Shown piece by piece: positions 10,375-21,306 of a DNA stretch of 64,000 bases. The notes beneath the pieces are model-generated. The model was not told where the DNA came from. It did not search any database and was given only the letters and a program-made list of their open reading frames with translations. The position numbers and the translations under genes were made by a program. This stretch comes from Torymus aiolomorphi (lineage: Eukaryota > Arthropoda > Insecta > Hymenoptera > Torymidae), in the NCBI GenBank assembly GCA_036365515.1, contig CM070875.1, forward strand, positions 103,582,628 to 103,646,627, given 5' to 3'. The first letter of the stretch is position 1. Each line of letters opens with the position of its first letter.

Positions 10375-11601
10375 ATGGATATCACATGTTATAATTGCAG
10401 TAAATCAATTAAAACTAAATATGTCACATGTGATCATTGTAAAAATAATTATCATCCATCCTGTACTTTGCTTAAACAAGTCCGTAATAAGAGCAACAAA
10501 CTCATCAACTGCTGTCGAAGTTGTATCACTGCAGCAAATACAACCAGACAGAGGAGTGATTCACTTAATGAAAGCAATGCTAATAGTAGTTCTGCTGCAA
10601 TTTCAATATTACCATCTCTTTCCACTTCTTCTTTGAACCTACCGCCACAACCAAATGACCCTCTACAGCAGATACTCGATAAATTAACCACACTAGATAC
10701 TCTTAACGCAAGATTGAGCACTCTAAGCTCTTCTCTTGACGTACGTTTTGAGGAAGTGCAAACTACTCTGAACACGCGGCTGGAGGAAGTTTCCACACGA
10801 ATGACCAACATGGAAGAAAAACTATCACTTCTAGATGATCTGCCCCACCTCGCGACTCGTCTTTCTGCTGCTGAAGAGGCCATATCTCAAGTGCAGACTG
10901 AACAAGGTAATCTCCGTCGCCTGTTCGATGACCTCTGCACATCAAATACTGCCACTGCTCCAAATGAACCTACTGTCAGACGACTGGAAAAACTCGAGCA
11001 TGACCTTCAGCATCTCAGTAATACGCAACGAAACCTCGCCAGCGAGCTGGTGATCACTGGACTCTCTATCCCCGATACAACATCCTTGAAAGGCGCTGTT
11101 TACGCTGCTCTGAAGTTCCTTGACGGTGAGCTTCATGACCGCGATATACTACATGTGCGGAAAATGCGCCTGAAACCATCCTCGGAGTCACTGAAGCAGT
11201 CCTCACTCGCTACTCATGCAGAAGAACCACCAACTACTTCATCTCAGTCAACCAATGGTGATGCTGGATTAAGGGTCACACCACTCATCGTTACTTTATC
11301 GTCACGTGCACTAGCTCAGTCGCTCTTAAGCGCAAAAATAAAAATTGGAAAAATGCATACGTCTCAACTCAGCACCGATTTGTTGGTACATGCTAATGCC
11401 AATCCTCCGTTGCCTCACTCTCTGATTAATATAAACGAGCTTCTTCCTACTGAACTCTACCGCCTCCGTATATCTGCTCGCGCAGAAGCTAAAAAGAGAG
11501 GTTTCGTCAGCTACGTGCGCAATGGCAAAATTTACTTAAAGAAGAAGAAAGAAGACCACGCGACAATCATTTCTACTGCTGAGGAACTAAAATCTTTTTA
11601 G
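10375..11601 (+). CDS. non-LTR ORF1 protein with PHD/zinc-finger-like head and coiled coil
   Basis: The 408-residue protein starts MDITCYNCSKSIKTKYVTC. Residues 5-46 contain CYNC, CDHC, a YHPSC and a CCRSC, a cysteine/histidine spacing like the PHD-type fingers found in ORF1 of CR1-like elements. Residues about 90-215 are heptad-rich (LDKLTTLDTLNARLSTL..., LEKLEHDLQHL) and likely form a coiled coil for multimerisation. The C-terminal part (SRALAQSLLSAKIK, RLRISARAEAKKRGF, KIYLKKKKED) is basic and probably nucleic-acid binding. It would package the element RNA. The ATG at 10375 is the first in frame. ORF2 follows in the +1 frame. Confidence 0.85.
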   Translation: MDITCYNCSKSIKTKYVTCDHCKNNYHPSCTLLKQVRNKSNKLINCCRSCITAANTTRQRSDSLNESNANSSSAAISILPSLSTSSLNLPPQPNDPLQQILDKLTTLDTLNARLSTLSSSLDVRFEEVQTTLNTRLEEVSTRMTNMEEKLSLLDDLPHLATRLSAAEEAISQVQTEQGNLRRLFDDLCTSNTATAPNEPTVRRLEKLEHDLQHLSNTQRNLASELVITGLSIPDTTSLKGAVYAALKFLDGELHDRDILHVRKMRLKPSSESLKQSSLATHAEEPPTTSSQSTNGDAGLRVTPLIVTLSSRALAQSLLSAKIKIGKMHTSQLSTDLLVHANANPPLPHSLININELLPTELYRLRISARAEAKKRGFVSYVRNGKIYLKKKKEDHATIISTAEELKSF

Positions 11602-11689
11602 CATAGGCTCATCACATCCTCATCGCTCTCTCAACGCCATTCATCTCATTCCTACATGTCCACCCCGCTCACGCACATCTCGCATCTCA

Positions 11690-14518
11690 GTGTCTCAGAA
11701 CCATGGCCTCAGAATCTGTTACTTTAACGCTAACTCACTCAAAAAACGCATAGAAATGCTGAAATTTTTTCTCTCAACTCGTTCCTTTTTTCACATCATA
11801 GCGGTCACAGAGACTAAGCTTGACCCTAATCTAGATGCTAGTTCAATAGTGCACCTTGATAACTATGAACTCCTACGTCGTGACCGTAACAAAAATGGTG
11901 GTGGGGTTGCTTCATTCATTCACAATTCTATCTCTGCCACTATCCTCTGCTCATCTGATGGCATCTGGACTGGTAAGCCCGGCAAACCAGAGTATCTGCT
12001 CTGTGAGATAAATATCGTAGGCCACCCTCCATGTTTTGCTGCGGTAGTATATCGTCCACCGCACGCTCCCTTCATTCAAGGAACAGACTTCATTGATAAA
12101 ATCACGACATTCATGCACGACTATAGCACAAAAATAATAGTAGGTGATTTTAATGCAGATCAGCTCTGCTCGTCTGCAGATGCAACTTTCGTTCACCGGT
12201 TTATAGACGATAATGGGCTACACAACATTCCTTATGGCGCGACGTATCATAGGGATACCTCCGATACCTGGCTCGACCTCTGTCTTGTGGACAACCAGGA
12301 CAAAGTCGTTGATTTCTGGAAATCTGAGTCACCCTTTGCAGATGGTCACGACTTGCTCACTGCCACTTTAGGTCTGCACATGCCTAATCCTCCTCAACCC
12401 TCGTTCTCTTATCGTGATTACAAGGCCATCTGTGCAACTACACTTATAGAATATCTTAAAGGTTTGGACTGGACTGCGGTCGAGTCAGCCCCACTTGAAG
12501 AGTGTGTCTCTGTCCTTCAAACGCACATCAAAGGGGCAATCGAGAGTCTAGCTCCTATAAAAACCATTTCACCACGTGAAAAACGCCATCCATGGTTTAA
12601 CACCGAACATCACTCTATGATTCAAGAGCGCGATCGCCTTTACAAACGTTTTCGTAGGACTAGACTACCACTGGACCTCTTAGCTTACAGACAGGCACGC
12701 GATGTAGCTCATCGTACTATTGAAGAGGCGAGACTAAACTACCATCACGCTCGGCTCTCCTCGCTTACAGACCCCAAGGATATATGGCGTGAGCTCGAAC
12801 ATCTTGGCATCTCTAGCTCCAAAAAGAAGTCGTCCGCCCAGCCTTTCACTACCACTGAGCTCAATGCTCATTTTAGGGGTGTCTCATTCGATCAAGACAC
12901 TCCACCTGTCGCAGACTTCTTGGACTCTTTGGCCACCTCTACTCATAATGAGCAATTTTCATTTGATGAGATTCAAGCTTCTGATGTTGTAGCCGCAGTA
13001 GCACATTTTAAAACCCAGGCCAGAGGGCCAGATGGTATTCCACAACATGTAATAAAACTTGCTCTTCCTTTCTTAGCGCCTATCATCTGCAGGATTTTCA
13101 ATCGATCTCTGCGAGAAGCACTCTTCCCATGTGATTGGAAGAAATCTATCGTGATTGCTTTGAGTAAGGTAAGCTCTCCTTCGTGCCTCAGTGATTTTCG
13201 CCCTATATCACTCTTATGCTTTTTGTCTAAAGCCCTCGAATGGCTAGTACAACGGCAATTATCTGCTTACCTAGAAGCACGATTATACCTAGATCCGCTC
13301 CAGACTGGTTTTCGCTCGGGACATAGCACACAGTCATGCCTGCTTAAGCTGACTCATGACATCAGACTTGGAATCGAAAAACAACATGTAACCTTACTAC
13401 TTCTTTTCGATTTTAGTAAGGCTTTCGATTCAGTCTGTCATGTAAGACTCCTTAAAAAGTTGCTTGACTACGGTCTCTCCAGACTTGCCATCCGTTGGTT
13501 AGCATCCTACTTAACAGGTAGAGAGCAGGCGGTTATTGATGGCATTGAAAACTGTTCCACCTACCTAAAACTCAATATAGGAGTCCCGCAGGGCTCTGTG
13601 CTAGGTCCCTTACTTTTCTCAATTTATGTCAACGATATATCTTTGTGCCTGGATCACGATATCTCTCACCTCATGTACGCGGACGATCTCCAAGTTTATA
13701 TTCGCTGCCCTCTAGGCGAGCTTGATCGCGTTCCCGCTATAATGAGTGCAAACGCCATCCGAATCATGTGCTGGGCCACTCAAAACCACCTTAGACTAAA
13801 CGTTGGAAAAACAAAAGCAATGGTTATTGGCTCGCCATACTATATAAACAGACTATCGTCAGTGGCCAGAAACTACCTTGATATAGGTGGTAACCGTATC
13901 GTCTTCGAATCGTCGCTACGGATCCTGGGAGTGATATTGGACTCCAAGCTCTCTTGGAAAGACCACATCGCACAGACGATCCGACGTGTGCGTTCCCTCA
14001 TGTACAGGCTATACTTCTTTAGAAAAAGCACAAATCTCAGGCTACGTAAGCACTTAATATTAATGCTCCTCTTTCCAATCATAGACTACTGTTGTCTTGC
14101 TTACTGTGACCTGACATTGGATCTAGATGATAAACTCCAAAAGCTTGTCAACACTGGGATTAGATACATCTATGGTGTGCGAAGAAGTGAGCACATCACA
14201 CCCTACAGACGCGAACTGGGCTGGCTAACCACATCTGGACGTAGAAAATATTTTGCAGCAAACCTACTGTGCAGGCTATTCAACACTGCTACTCCATCAT
14301 ATCTGCTAGCATTTTTCAACTTCCGTCTCACTACTCGTCCAATTAGGGGTAATGCGGCAGCCTTAGACATCTCAAGCTGTCAAACAGAGACACTGAAAAG
14401 GTCATTTCACATCAGCTCGGCATATCTGTGGAACTCCTTACCATCTCACCTTCGCGATATCACCTCCATCCCTCACTTCAAATCACTACTTCATCATCAT
14501 CTCCTTGAGTCCGAATAA
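11690..14518 (+). CDS. non-LTR ORF2: apurinic-type endonuclease and reverse transcriptase
   Basis: The endonuclease domain (residues about 5-230) has FNANSLKKR, TETKLD, GDFNAD, DTWLDLCLVD and a final DGHD. The reverse transcriptase (about 430-720) has FRPISLL, QTGFRSGHST, FDFSKAFDSV, GVPQGSVLGPLLF and the catalytic MYADD. A C-terminal segment (about 800-942) is typical of Jockey/CR1-group ORF2. The protein nicks target DNA and copies its RNA there. The listed first codon is GTG: the frame is open from 11591, inside the end of ORF1, and has no ATG before about 11756, which lies inside the endonuclease domain. ORF2 may therefore depend on frameshifting or reinitiation, or may have lost its ATG. 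Confidence 0.9.
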   Translation: MSQNHGLRICYFNANSLKKRIEMLKFFLSTRSFFHIIAVTETKLDPNLDASSIVHLDNYELLRRDRNKNGGGVASFIHNSISATILCSSDGIWTGKPGKPEYLLCEINIVGHPPCFAAVVYRPPHAPFIQGTDFIDKITTFMHDYSTKIIVGDFNADQLCSSADATFVHRFIDDNGLHNIPYGATYHRDTSDTWLDLCLVDNQDKVVDFWKSESPFADGHDLLTATLGLHMPNPPQPSFSYRDYKAICATTLIEYLKGLDWTAVESAPLEECVSVLQTHIKGAIESLAPIKTISPREKRHPWFNTEHHSMIQERDRLYKRFRRTRLPLDLLAYRQARDVAHRTIEEARLNYHHARLSSLTDPKDIWRELEHLGISSSKKKSSAQPFTTTELNAHFRGVSFDQDTPPVADFLDSLATSTHNEQFSFDEIQASDVVAAVAHFKTQARGPDGIPQHVIKLALPFLAPIICRIFNRSLREALFPCDWKKSIVIALSKVSSPSCLSDFRPISLLCFLSKALEWLVQRQLSAYLEARLYLDPLQTGFRSGHSTQSCLLKLTHDIRLGIEKQHVTLLLLFDFSKAFDSVCHVRLLKKLLDYGLSRLAIRWLASYLTGREQAVIDGIENCSTYLKLNIGVPQGSVLGPLLFSIYVNDISLCLDHDISHLMYADDLQVYIRCPLGELDRVPAIMSANAIRIMCWATQNHLRLNVGKTKAMVIGSPYYINRLSSVARNYLDIGGNRIVFESSLRILGVILDSKLSWKDHIAQTIRRVRSLMYRLYFFRKSTNLRLRKHLILMLLFPIIDYCCLAYCDLTLDLDDKLQKLVNTGIRYIYGVRRSEHITPYRRELGWLTTSGRRKYFAANLLCRLFNTATPSYLLAFFNFRLTTRPIRGNAAALDISSCQTETLKRSFHISSAYLWNSLPSHLRDITSIPHFKSLLHHHLLESE

Positions 14519-14783
14519 TACAATTATATTCTGTCTGAGCAATTAACTGTATTTAGCTTCTCTCACACTGATTATGCTTCTTTAACTTTATACTTAGCTC
14601 CTTTAAAACTATTTTTTGCCTTGCGTAACTTATTTATATATTGTAAAATTTTTGCTCCATGTACTCTGTATTTTTGCTTGCGTTAACTTAAAACTTGTAA
14701 ACTTATATATATATGTATATTATAAATTCTTTATTTAACTTGTACAACATAATGTACAGATAATAAAACTGTATAATCTAATC

Positions 14784-14787
<4 letters not shown>

Positions 14788-14856
<69 letters not shown>
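14788..14856. repeat. (TC)n microsatellite at the retrotransposon 3' end
   Basis: An almost pure TC run of about 69 bp follows taatctaatc repeats, as expected where a non-LTR tail meets or seeds a simple repeat. Confidence 0.95.
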
Positions 14857-14859
<3 letters not shown>

Positions 14860-15330
14860 ATACTTCCCGCGCGGCACACAGAGGCGTGGGGTTGCAGTAG
14901 TGGCGGTGGGATCACAGGCGGTCGCTGGCACACGCGGTATCCAAAAAACTCACGGAGCGGTCACGCGCGTGCAACAGGTGTAGACACAATGGCGGCCAAT
15001 ATGGCCGCGGCGTCCCTCGGCCGCGCGCGTCGACTCCACTCGCCTTCTTCTCTCCGTGCCTCGCTGCCTCCCCGCACGGCGCACGCTCTCGCACAAGGCT
15101 AGTTCGGCGCGCTATTCGAAAATGGCCCATGCTCGAGGTCCGTATAACTAGCAACTTCTAGTTAGGCTACTCTACTATCAAGGAATATAGATATACATAC
15201 ATCTCGGATACGCTTAAAATGGACTCATTTTAGGTGGAAAATAGTTTTTATGTTGTAAATTTTCAGAATTTCAAGTGTTACAATTTTCACCCGAACGAAA
15301 CTATAAGGCTTTCCCGAGCAGCGGTCGTGC
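14857..15330. other. GC-rich then AT-rich unique sequence; no gene seen
   Basis: 14857-15110 is CG-rich (runs of cgcgcg) and contains atggcggccaatatggccg, which resembles a motif in the foldback element at about 7104. No supported ORF or RNA gene. Confidence 0.4.
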
Positions 15331-15676
15331 CTAAAAATCTAATTCAGGCGTTTTTGATATGGCCAATAATTTTATTCCCGGAATACAATTTTGAGTATGC
15401 AGGATAACTACAAAAAAATTGGCAACCTTAAAAGCACCAAGGAACACCCTCAAACTATCCCTTTTGACCGAAATAATAGCAAAAAAAAAGTCTAATTCAG
15501 CCACATTGAGATCGCCAATAATTTTATTCTCGGAATATATTCTTGAACCTGCAGGAGAGCTATAAAAAAAATGCCAACCGCGCAACCACCGCGGAACACC
15601 CATTTCGAACAACGAAAATCGCAAAAAAAATCTAATTCATCCGTTTTTGAGATCGCCAATAATTTCATTCCCTGAA
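15331..15676 (+). repeat. satellite A, plus-oriented block, left part
   Basis: About 2.4 units of a roughly 141-bp repeat with landmarks aattcagccgtttttgagat, cgccaataattttattc, cctgcaggagagcta, caaaaaaattggcaacc and cggaacacccc. The array continues at 18008 after the mariner insertion. Confidence 0.85.
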
Positions 15677-16289
15677 TACAGGGTGTGTCATTTTAATTAA
15701 CGCACCCGAAAATTTCAAAAACGGCGTCTCCTAGAAAAAAATGATTCAAACAAAAGTTGTAGGGTACGGAGGGGGCCAACTGATAATGACCTTCACTTTG
15801 ACCTTGAGGTCAAGGATCAAGGTCAGTTGAAGGTCAAATCGATTTTTTGCATAGAAACCCCCACTTTTGACCCCGGAAATAGAAAGAGCGGCAAATTTTA
15901 CGTTCAAATATGACTTTGACCCTAATTTGAAATGTAATATTTAAGGTCATTCTAATGTTTAAATTGATCAATGTATCCATTTCAAAAACTACGCATTCAA
16001 CCATTAATCACAAACTTTCATCTTAAGTGACTTCTACTAATTATCAATAACCAACTTTTACCTAAGGTGACCACTGGTGATATGATTTCTGCTTACGAAC
16101 TTAATCTCACGTGAAAGGCACTTAAAATTTAAATTAAAGGAGCAGTTTGCGCATTCAGTTAATACGACGGACATACATTATTTTGTGGAGTCTCTGCTCT
16201 TTATTGTCCACAGTTCAATAATTTGTTCTTAAGTTTTAATTATAATTTTTCATTTTGCTTCCAATTTAACAAAAATTTTGTCAAAAATT

Positions 16290-17265
16290 ATGGCAGACTA
16301 CCCACCAGCTGAAATTGTTGATATGTTGATAATTTTCGGTGAATGTCATGGTAGTTACCAAGCTGTTGCTAGACGATATGCAGAGCGTTACCCAGATCGG
16401 CGGCATCCTAATGACAGAACCATTCAAAGACTAAAGTTGAGAGCTCAGAATGGCCACTTAAGTCGACAACGTACAAGTCATGTATGCGACGAAAATGATA
16501 CACCTGTTCTTGTAATTTTAGTTTACATTCATCTTAATCCGCACACAAGTTGTCGAATCATTTCAAGAGAGTCAGGTATTCCTTTTAAAACTGTTTCAAG
16601 AATTATCAAAAAAGTGAAAATGAGGAGGACCATGACTTCTTTAGGTTTGTAATGTTTAGCGATGAAGCTACTTTCAAAAATAACGGCGAACTTAATAGAC
16701 ACAATTGCCATTATTACTCAGAGGTTAATTCTCATTGGTATCGACAAGTTGATAACCAACACCGTTGGAGTCTAATAGTCTGATGTGGCATGCTGTGAAT
16801 GGTTATCTAATTGGCCCATACTTATTTGATACAAATGTAACAGGAGCTATTTTTCGAGAGATGCTTAGTGAGCACTTACCTCATATGGTTGAAAATGTTG
16901 ATTTGGCAACGAGACAAAGAATGTACGTTCAATTAGATGGTGCAGGGCCGCATTATGCACGAATCGTGCGGGACTTTTTGAATAACATGTATCCGCAAAG
17001 ATGGATAGGACGAGCAGGTCCAGTTTCTTGGCCTGCCCGATCACCTGATATGATATCGCTTGATTTTTTTTTGTGGGGATTCATAAAAGATAAAGTGTAT
17101 GAGGAAGCGCCAACTACAAGAGAAGACATGAAAAATCGAATAAGAGAAGCTTGTGCGGCAATTCCAAGAAACATGCTGCTGAAAACTGTTGATAATTTTC
17201 AAATTAGAATCAACTTATTTCTCGAAGCTAGTGGTGCTAACTTTGAACAACTATTACGAGGTTGA
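16290..17265 (+). pseudogene. broken mariner-like transposase (DUF4817-type head, DDE-type core)
   Basis: The N-terminal part (from ATG 16290, MADYPPAEIVDML) is a helix-turn-helix head with RRHPNDRTIQRL and SGIPFKTVSRIIKK. It runs to a stop at 16652. The catalytic part follows in another frame: FSDEATF near 16660 holds the first Asp, VQLDGAGPHYARI near 16930 the second, and WPARSPDMISLDFFLWG near 17030 the third acidic position. Compared with relatives, about 45 residues between head and core are missing, and TGA codons near 16782-16794 break the core before the last open frame (16765-17265). Family placement is from memory. Confidence 0.8.
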
Positions 17266-17295
17266 GATTGATTGATATTGAAAAAGTAAATTACT

Positions 17296-17465
17296 CCGGA
17301 ACGTGAGAGGCGAGGGGACTCACGACAACAGAAAGCACCCCGGAACGTGAGAAGCGAGGGGACTCACGACAACAGAAAGCACCCCGGAACGTGAGAGGCG
17401 AGGGAACTCACGACAACAGAAAGCACCCTGGAACGTGAAAGGCAAGGGGGCTCAGAAAAATTGAG
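17296..17465. repeat. 44-bp minisatellite inside the transposon, about 3.8 copies
   Basis: Units start ccggaacgtgag at 17296, 17340 and 17384, with a degenerate fourth at about 17427. Each continues to a 'cacgacaacagaaagcacc' end. It lies between the transposase stop and the right inverted repeat. Confidence 0.9.
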
Positions 17466-18007
17466 CACTCCAACGAAATACTTTCCTATCCCGTCTACGC
17501 CGTTGTGTCTGGGTAAAGCTGGAATAGGTCTCTGTCCTTCTTGGATTTCTTCGATCTTTATCCTGGATCTTGACGTCTATGTCAAGGCCACATCTTCATA
17601 TTGACCTGAAGATCAATATCATGGTCAGTTGCCCCCCCCCCGCCCCTACACTCAGCTTTTGTACAAAATATTTTCTTGTGTAGGCTGTGTAGTTTTCCAA
17701 ATGTTTGAATGTGTTGACTGATTTCCTTCTTTACATTATGTTGACCTTTGTGTTTGAAGTTAGAATCTAAGTCATATTTGAACGTAAAATTTGCCGCTCT
17801 TTCCATTTCCGGGGTCAAAAGTGGGGGTTCCTATGCAAAAAATCGATTTGACCTTCAACTGACCTTGATCCTTGACCTCAAGGTCAAAGTGAAGGTCATT
17901 ATCAGTTGGCCCCCTCCATACCCTACAACTTTTGTTTGTATCATTTTTTTCTAGGAGACGCCGTTTTTGAAATTTTGGGGTGCGTCAATTAAAATGACAC
18001 ACCCTGT

Positions 18008-18455
18008 ATATTCTTGAGCCTGCAGGAGAGCTACAAAAAAATTGGCAACCCCGTAAGCACGGCGGAACACCCCTTTCGACCGAAAAAATCGCAAAAAAAA
18101 TTCTAATTCAGCTGTTTTTGAGATCGCCAATAATGTTATTCCCGGAATATATTCTTGAGCCTGGAGGAGACCTAAAAAAATTGGCAAGATCGCAAGTACT
18201 GCCGAACACCAAACTACATCTTCCGACCGAAAAAATCGCAAAAAATTTATTCTAATTCAGCGTTCTTGAGATCGCCAACAATTTTATTCCCGGAATACAA
18301 TTTTGAGCCTGCAGGAGAGCTACAAAAAAATTGGCAACACCGCAAGTTGCGTAGAACACCCCTTTCGACCGAAAAAATCGCAAAAAAATTCTAATTCAGC
18401 CGTTTTTGAGATCGCCAAAAATGTTATTCCCGGAATATAATTTTGAGTATGCAGA
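18008..18455 (+). repeat. satellite A, plus-oriented block, right part
   Basis: Three further units of about 141 bp continue exactly from the one interrupted at 15676. The last unit degrades after gcagaatagctac near 18460. Confidence 0.85.
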
Positions 18456-20227
18456 ATAGCTACTTCGCACACGCAAAACAAGCACGTAACGTCGAGATTC
18501 GCATACTCCGTTAAAAAAATATATTTTCAAATCTCTCCATAAGGAAGGAATATTTACTTAAATAAAAAACCATTTCCCTAGTAAAAATTAAGTAAGTTTT
18601 CTGCTTAAGTCCATAAATAAGCTAGATTTCTTAGCTGTAAATAGGCTACTCTGCATTTTACCTGAAAATTTAATATTATTCATTTTTTTTCATGATTTGC
18701 GTCATAGAACTTCTATGCCGCTCCACGTGAGCCGAGCACACCAGTTGTGCGGAAAAAAATAAGTGCGTAATAACTCCGAAACAACATTGTAATCAATAGT
18801 TACTAAAAACATTGTGTGGTGTCAAAAGTTTGATAATCATGGATAATAAATTAGAAATGCTATCTGCGACTATCAAAGTGTTATCGAACTGTTTTTTCAA
18901 ATTTCTAACCTATAAATGTACCTCATGGTATCTCTGGCTGTTCATGCCGAGCAACAACCGAAAGGAGCGGAATATAGCGCTGATTGGCTCTTTCTATGAC
19001 GCACCTCTATGACTTTCCATGAGATTTCTCCCTAAGGATCCCTCACAGTTAAAAGCGAAGTGTGTTACATTTTGCAACTACGCAATAAAATATAAATTTC
19101 TGTTGAAGTTATAATAATAATTATAATAATAAGAAATATGAATGATCCAACAGATTAATTATTATTATTTATTATAATTAAAACAATTTAAACATACTTT
19201 AAGTGCATGTTTAAATTGCATATCAAATGTACAACATTTACCCATGATCAATAAATAAATTAATACAATTTTCATAATAGAACTCTTATAACTAAATAAA
19301 AAGTAAAATTAACTTTTTTACGAATCATAGCTGATACAATTCTCGCAATAAAGTACTTTTTTTTTTAACATGTGCATGAGGCCTCCCGCTATGGCAGGAG
19401 GGAGAGAACTTATTCTCCCGTTATGACAACTCGATATACCCATCCACTATTCATGCAAAAAAGGTCCTATTCCTGCACTTATTAAAAAAGGACTATGTGT
19501 TACAAGGAAGCAACTGATCTTTTCAGGCGCGGATGATGATTTGGAGTACTCGTGTATCACCCGGGCGCCGAAGGTCCTCGGGAGTCGTTAGTGCCCAATC
19601 ATCATCCTCGCTAGAAAAAGTCAACTATCCTCCCTAGTTGCACAATGTAATATTTTTTTATTTGTACACTTTTTATGTCCTAAAAAGACTTTCGCAAAAT
19701 AACACATAGTATTTAACCTGGGCCAAATTACCTCGGAAAAAGCGCGCCCAATTGCGTCATAATTAAAGATAATTTATGGATACGATAATTACATTTTAGA
19801 AATTGTGATATGTATGTAATAAAAGATAATAGCAAGCTCTAAAATATAATAGTACTATTCGATACTAGTGCGATAAATGATCTTGCACGTGTATAGAAAA
19901 TTATATTTTATAACACCCATCACAGAGTGTCATAAATTAACATTAATTACTCATTACTGTTTTAATGGAATCGATATACATTTTTCACAATATTGTTGTT
20001 TTATACTAACCATGTAAAAAAATTCAAACTTACCTTGTACAGCAACAAATGATGTTTTGACTCTGATTGTCTCAGCCCTTATATACGGCAGTATTGCACA
20101 GAGCTACTATCAACAATATTACCAAATGTTGTTGATAAGCGGAGTTATCAACACTGCGCCAACTTACCTCAGTAGCCAACCAGCCGCGGTTTCCCTTACA
20201 TCTAGCTATTCTGTAAATCATATTAAT
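18456..20227. other. AT-rich sequence without a gene
   Basis: No ORF is credible. A possible small inverted-repeat element spans 18699-19002 (gcgtcatagaa/ttctatgacgc, with ccgctcc/ggagcgg inside). A hairpin with arms gcggatgatgatttgg and ccaatcatcatcctcgc lies at about 19529-19612. The remainder is low-complexity AT. Confidence 0.4.
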
Positions 20228-21095
20228 CGTACTTGCATCGTAGCTAATTTTTTTGTAGCTCACCTGCAGACTGAAGAATATATTCCGTGAATAAAATTAT
20301 TGGCGATCCCAAAAACGGCCGAATAAGACTTTTTTGTATGTTTTTTACAGACGCAAGGGAGGGGAGGGGGTGTTCCGCGGTGCTTGCGGGTTTGCAAATT
20401 TTTTTGTAGCTCCCATGCATGCTCAAGAATATATTCCGGGAATAAAATTATTGGTGATCTACAAAACGGCAGAATTAGATTATTTTTGCTATTTTTTCGG
20501 GCAAAGGAGTGTGCCACAGTGCTTGCGGGCTTGTCAATTTTTTTGTAGCTCTCCTGCAGGCTCAAGAATATATTCCATGAATAAAATCATTGGCGATCTC
20601 AAAAACGGCTGAATTAGATTTTTTTTTGCAATTTTTTCGGTAGAATGGGGTAATTTGGGGGTGTTCCGCGGTGCTTGCAGGGTTGCCAATTTTTTTGTAG
20701 CTCACCTGCAGGTTCAAGCATATATTCCGTGAATAAAAATATTAGCGATCTCAAAAACGACTGAATTAGATTTTTTTTTGCGATTTTTTCGGTCGAAAGG
20801 GGTAGTTTGGGGGTGTTCCGCGGTGCTTGCATGGTTGCTAATTTTTTGTAGCCCTCTTGCAGGCTCAGGAATATATTCCGTGAATAAAATTAATGGCGAT
20901 CTCAAAGACGGCTGAATTAAATTTTTATTTGTGATTTTTTCGGTCGAAAGGTGTAGTTTGGGTGTGTTCCGCAGTGCTTGCAGGGTTGCCAATTTTTTTG
21001 TAGCTATCCTGCATACTCAAACTTGTATTCCCGGTATAAAATTATTGGCGATCTCAAAAACGGCTGAATTAGATTTTTTTTTTTGCCACTACAAA
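20228..21095 (-). repeat. satellite A, inverted block (about 6 units)
   Basis: The same unit as at 15331-18455 but on the opposite strand: ctcctgcaggctcaagaata, ggtgttccgcggtgcttgc, caatttttttgtagctc. Spacing is about 140-150 bp. The short ORFs here are repeat shadows. Confidence 0.9.
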
Positions 21096-21256
21096 ATGGG
21101 GTGTTAAGGGGTGAATTTTTGTTGTTTTTTTATATCTTGGCACTTTTACTTGTTGTTCACTGCATTTTTGTGGCTGTAGAATCGAGTCGGGGCGGAAATC
21201 ATAATTTTTTGGAAGTTTGTATTTTCGTTGGAGTCGCAACGTTGCAAACTTCAACC
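21096..21256 (-). repeat. flank of satellite A array, shared with satellite B array
   Basis: On the minus strand this starts near gttgaagtttgcaacgttgcg and leads into the array through acgaaaat and caccccttaacac. The same order occurs at 24338-24480 before satellite B, so it looks like a conserved end of a repeat-bearing element. Confidence 0.6.
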
Positions 21257-21282
21257 TGTAACGGTCATAAATGCCTTACATT

Positions 21283-21306
21283 AAGTATATATATATATAT
21301 ATATAT
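21283..21306. repeat. (TA)n microsatellite
   Basis: Short TA run. Confidence 0.9.

Larger units (their letters stand above)
9681..14790 (+). mobile_element. non-LTR retrotransposon, Jockey/CR1-like, nearly intact
   Basis: The order is leader, ORF1 (10375-11601), ORF2 (11591/11690-14518) and an AT-rich 3' UTR with AATAAA near 14763, ending in taatctaatctaatctc that passes into a (TC)n tract. Both ORFs are open along their full length, so this copy may be recently active. The 5' end is uncertain and no target-site duplication was established. Confidence 0.8.
15679..18006 (+). mobile_element. complete Tc1/mariner-like transposon with about 237-bp inverted repeats
   Basis: Starts cagggtgtgtcattttaatt and ends with its complement, flanked by TA at 15677-15678 and 18007-18008. 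The inverted repeats span about 15679-15915 and 17770-18006 and match almost completely. Inside are a broken transposase (16290-17265) and a 44-bp minisatellite. The element sits inside satellite A: removing it and one TA restores a continuous satellite unit. The copy cannot make its own transposase. Confidence 0.92.

Noticed and set aside
14731..14931. ORF with an ERERER run
   Set aside because: Translation of the (TC)n microsatellite; the same applies to the ORFs at 8388-8838.
19370..19640. Possible tRNA or structured RNA around the GC-rich patch
   Set aside because: No cloverleaf, anticodon arm or polymerase III boxes could be drawn; only a simple stem-loop is present.
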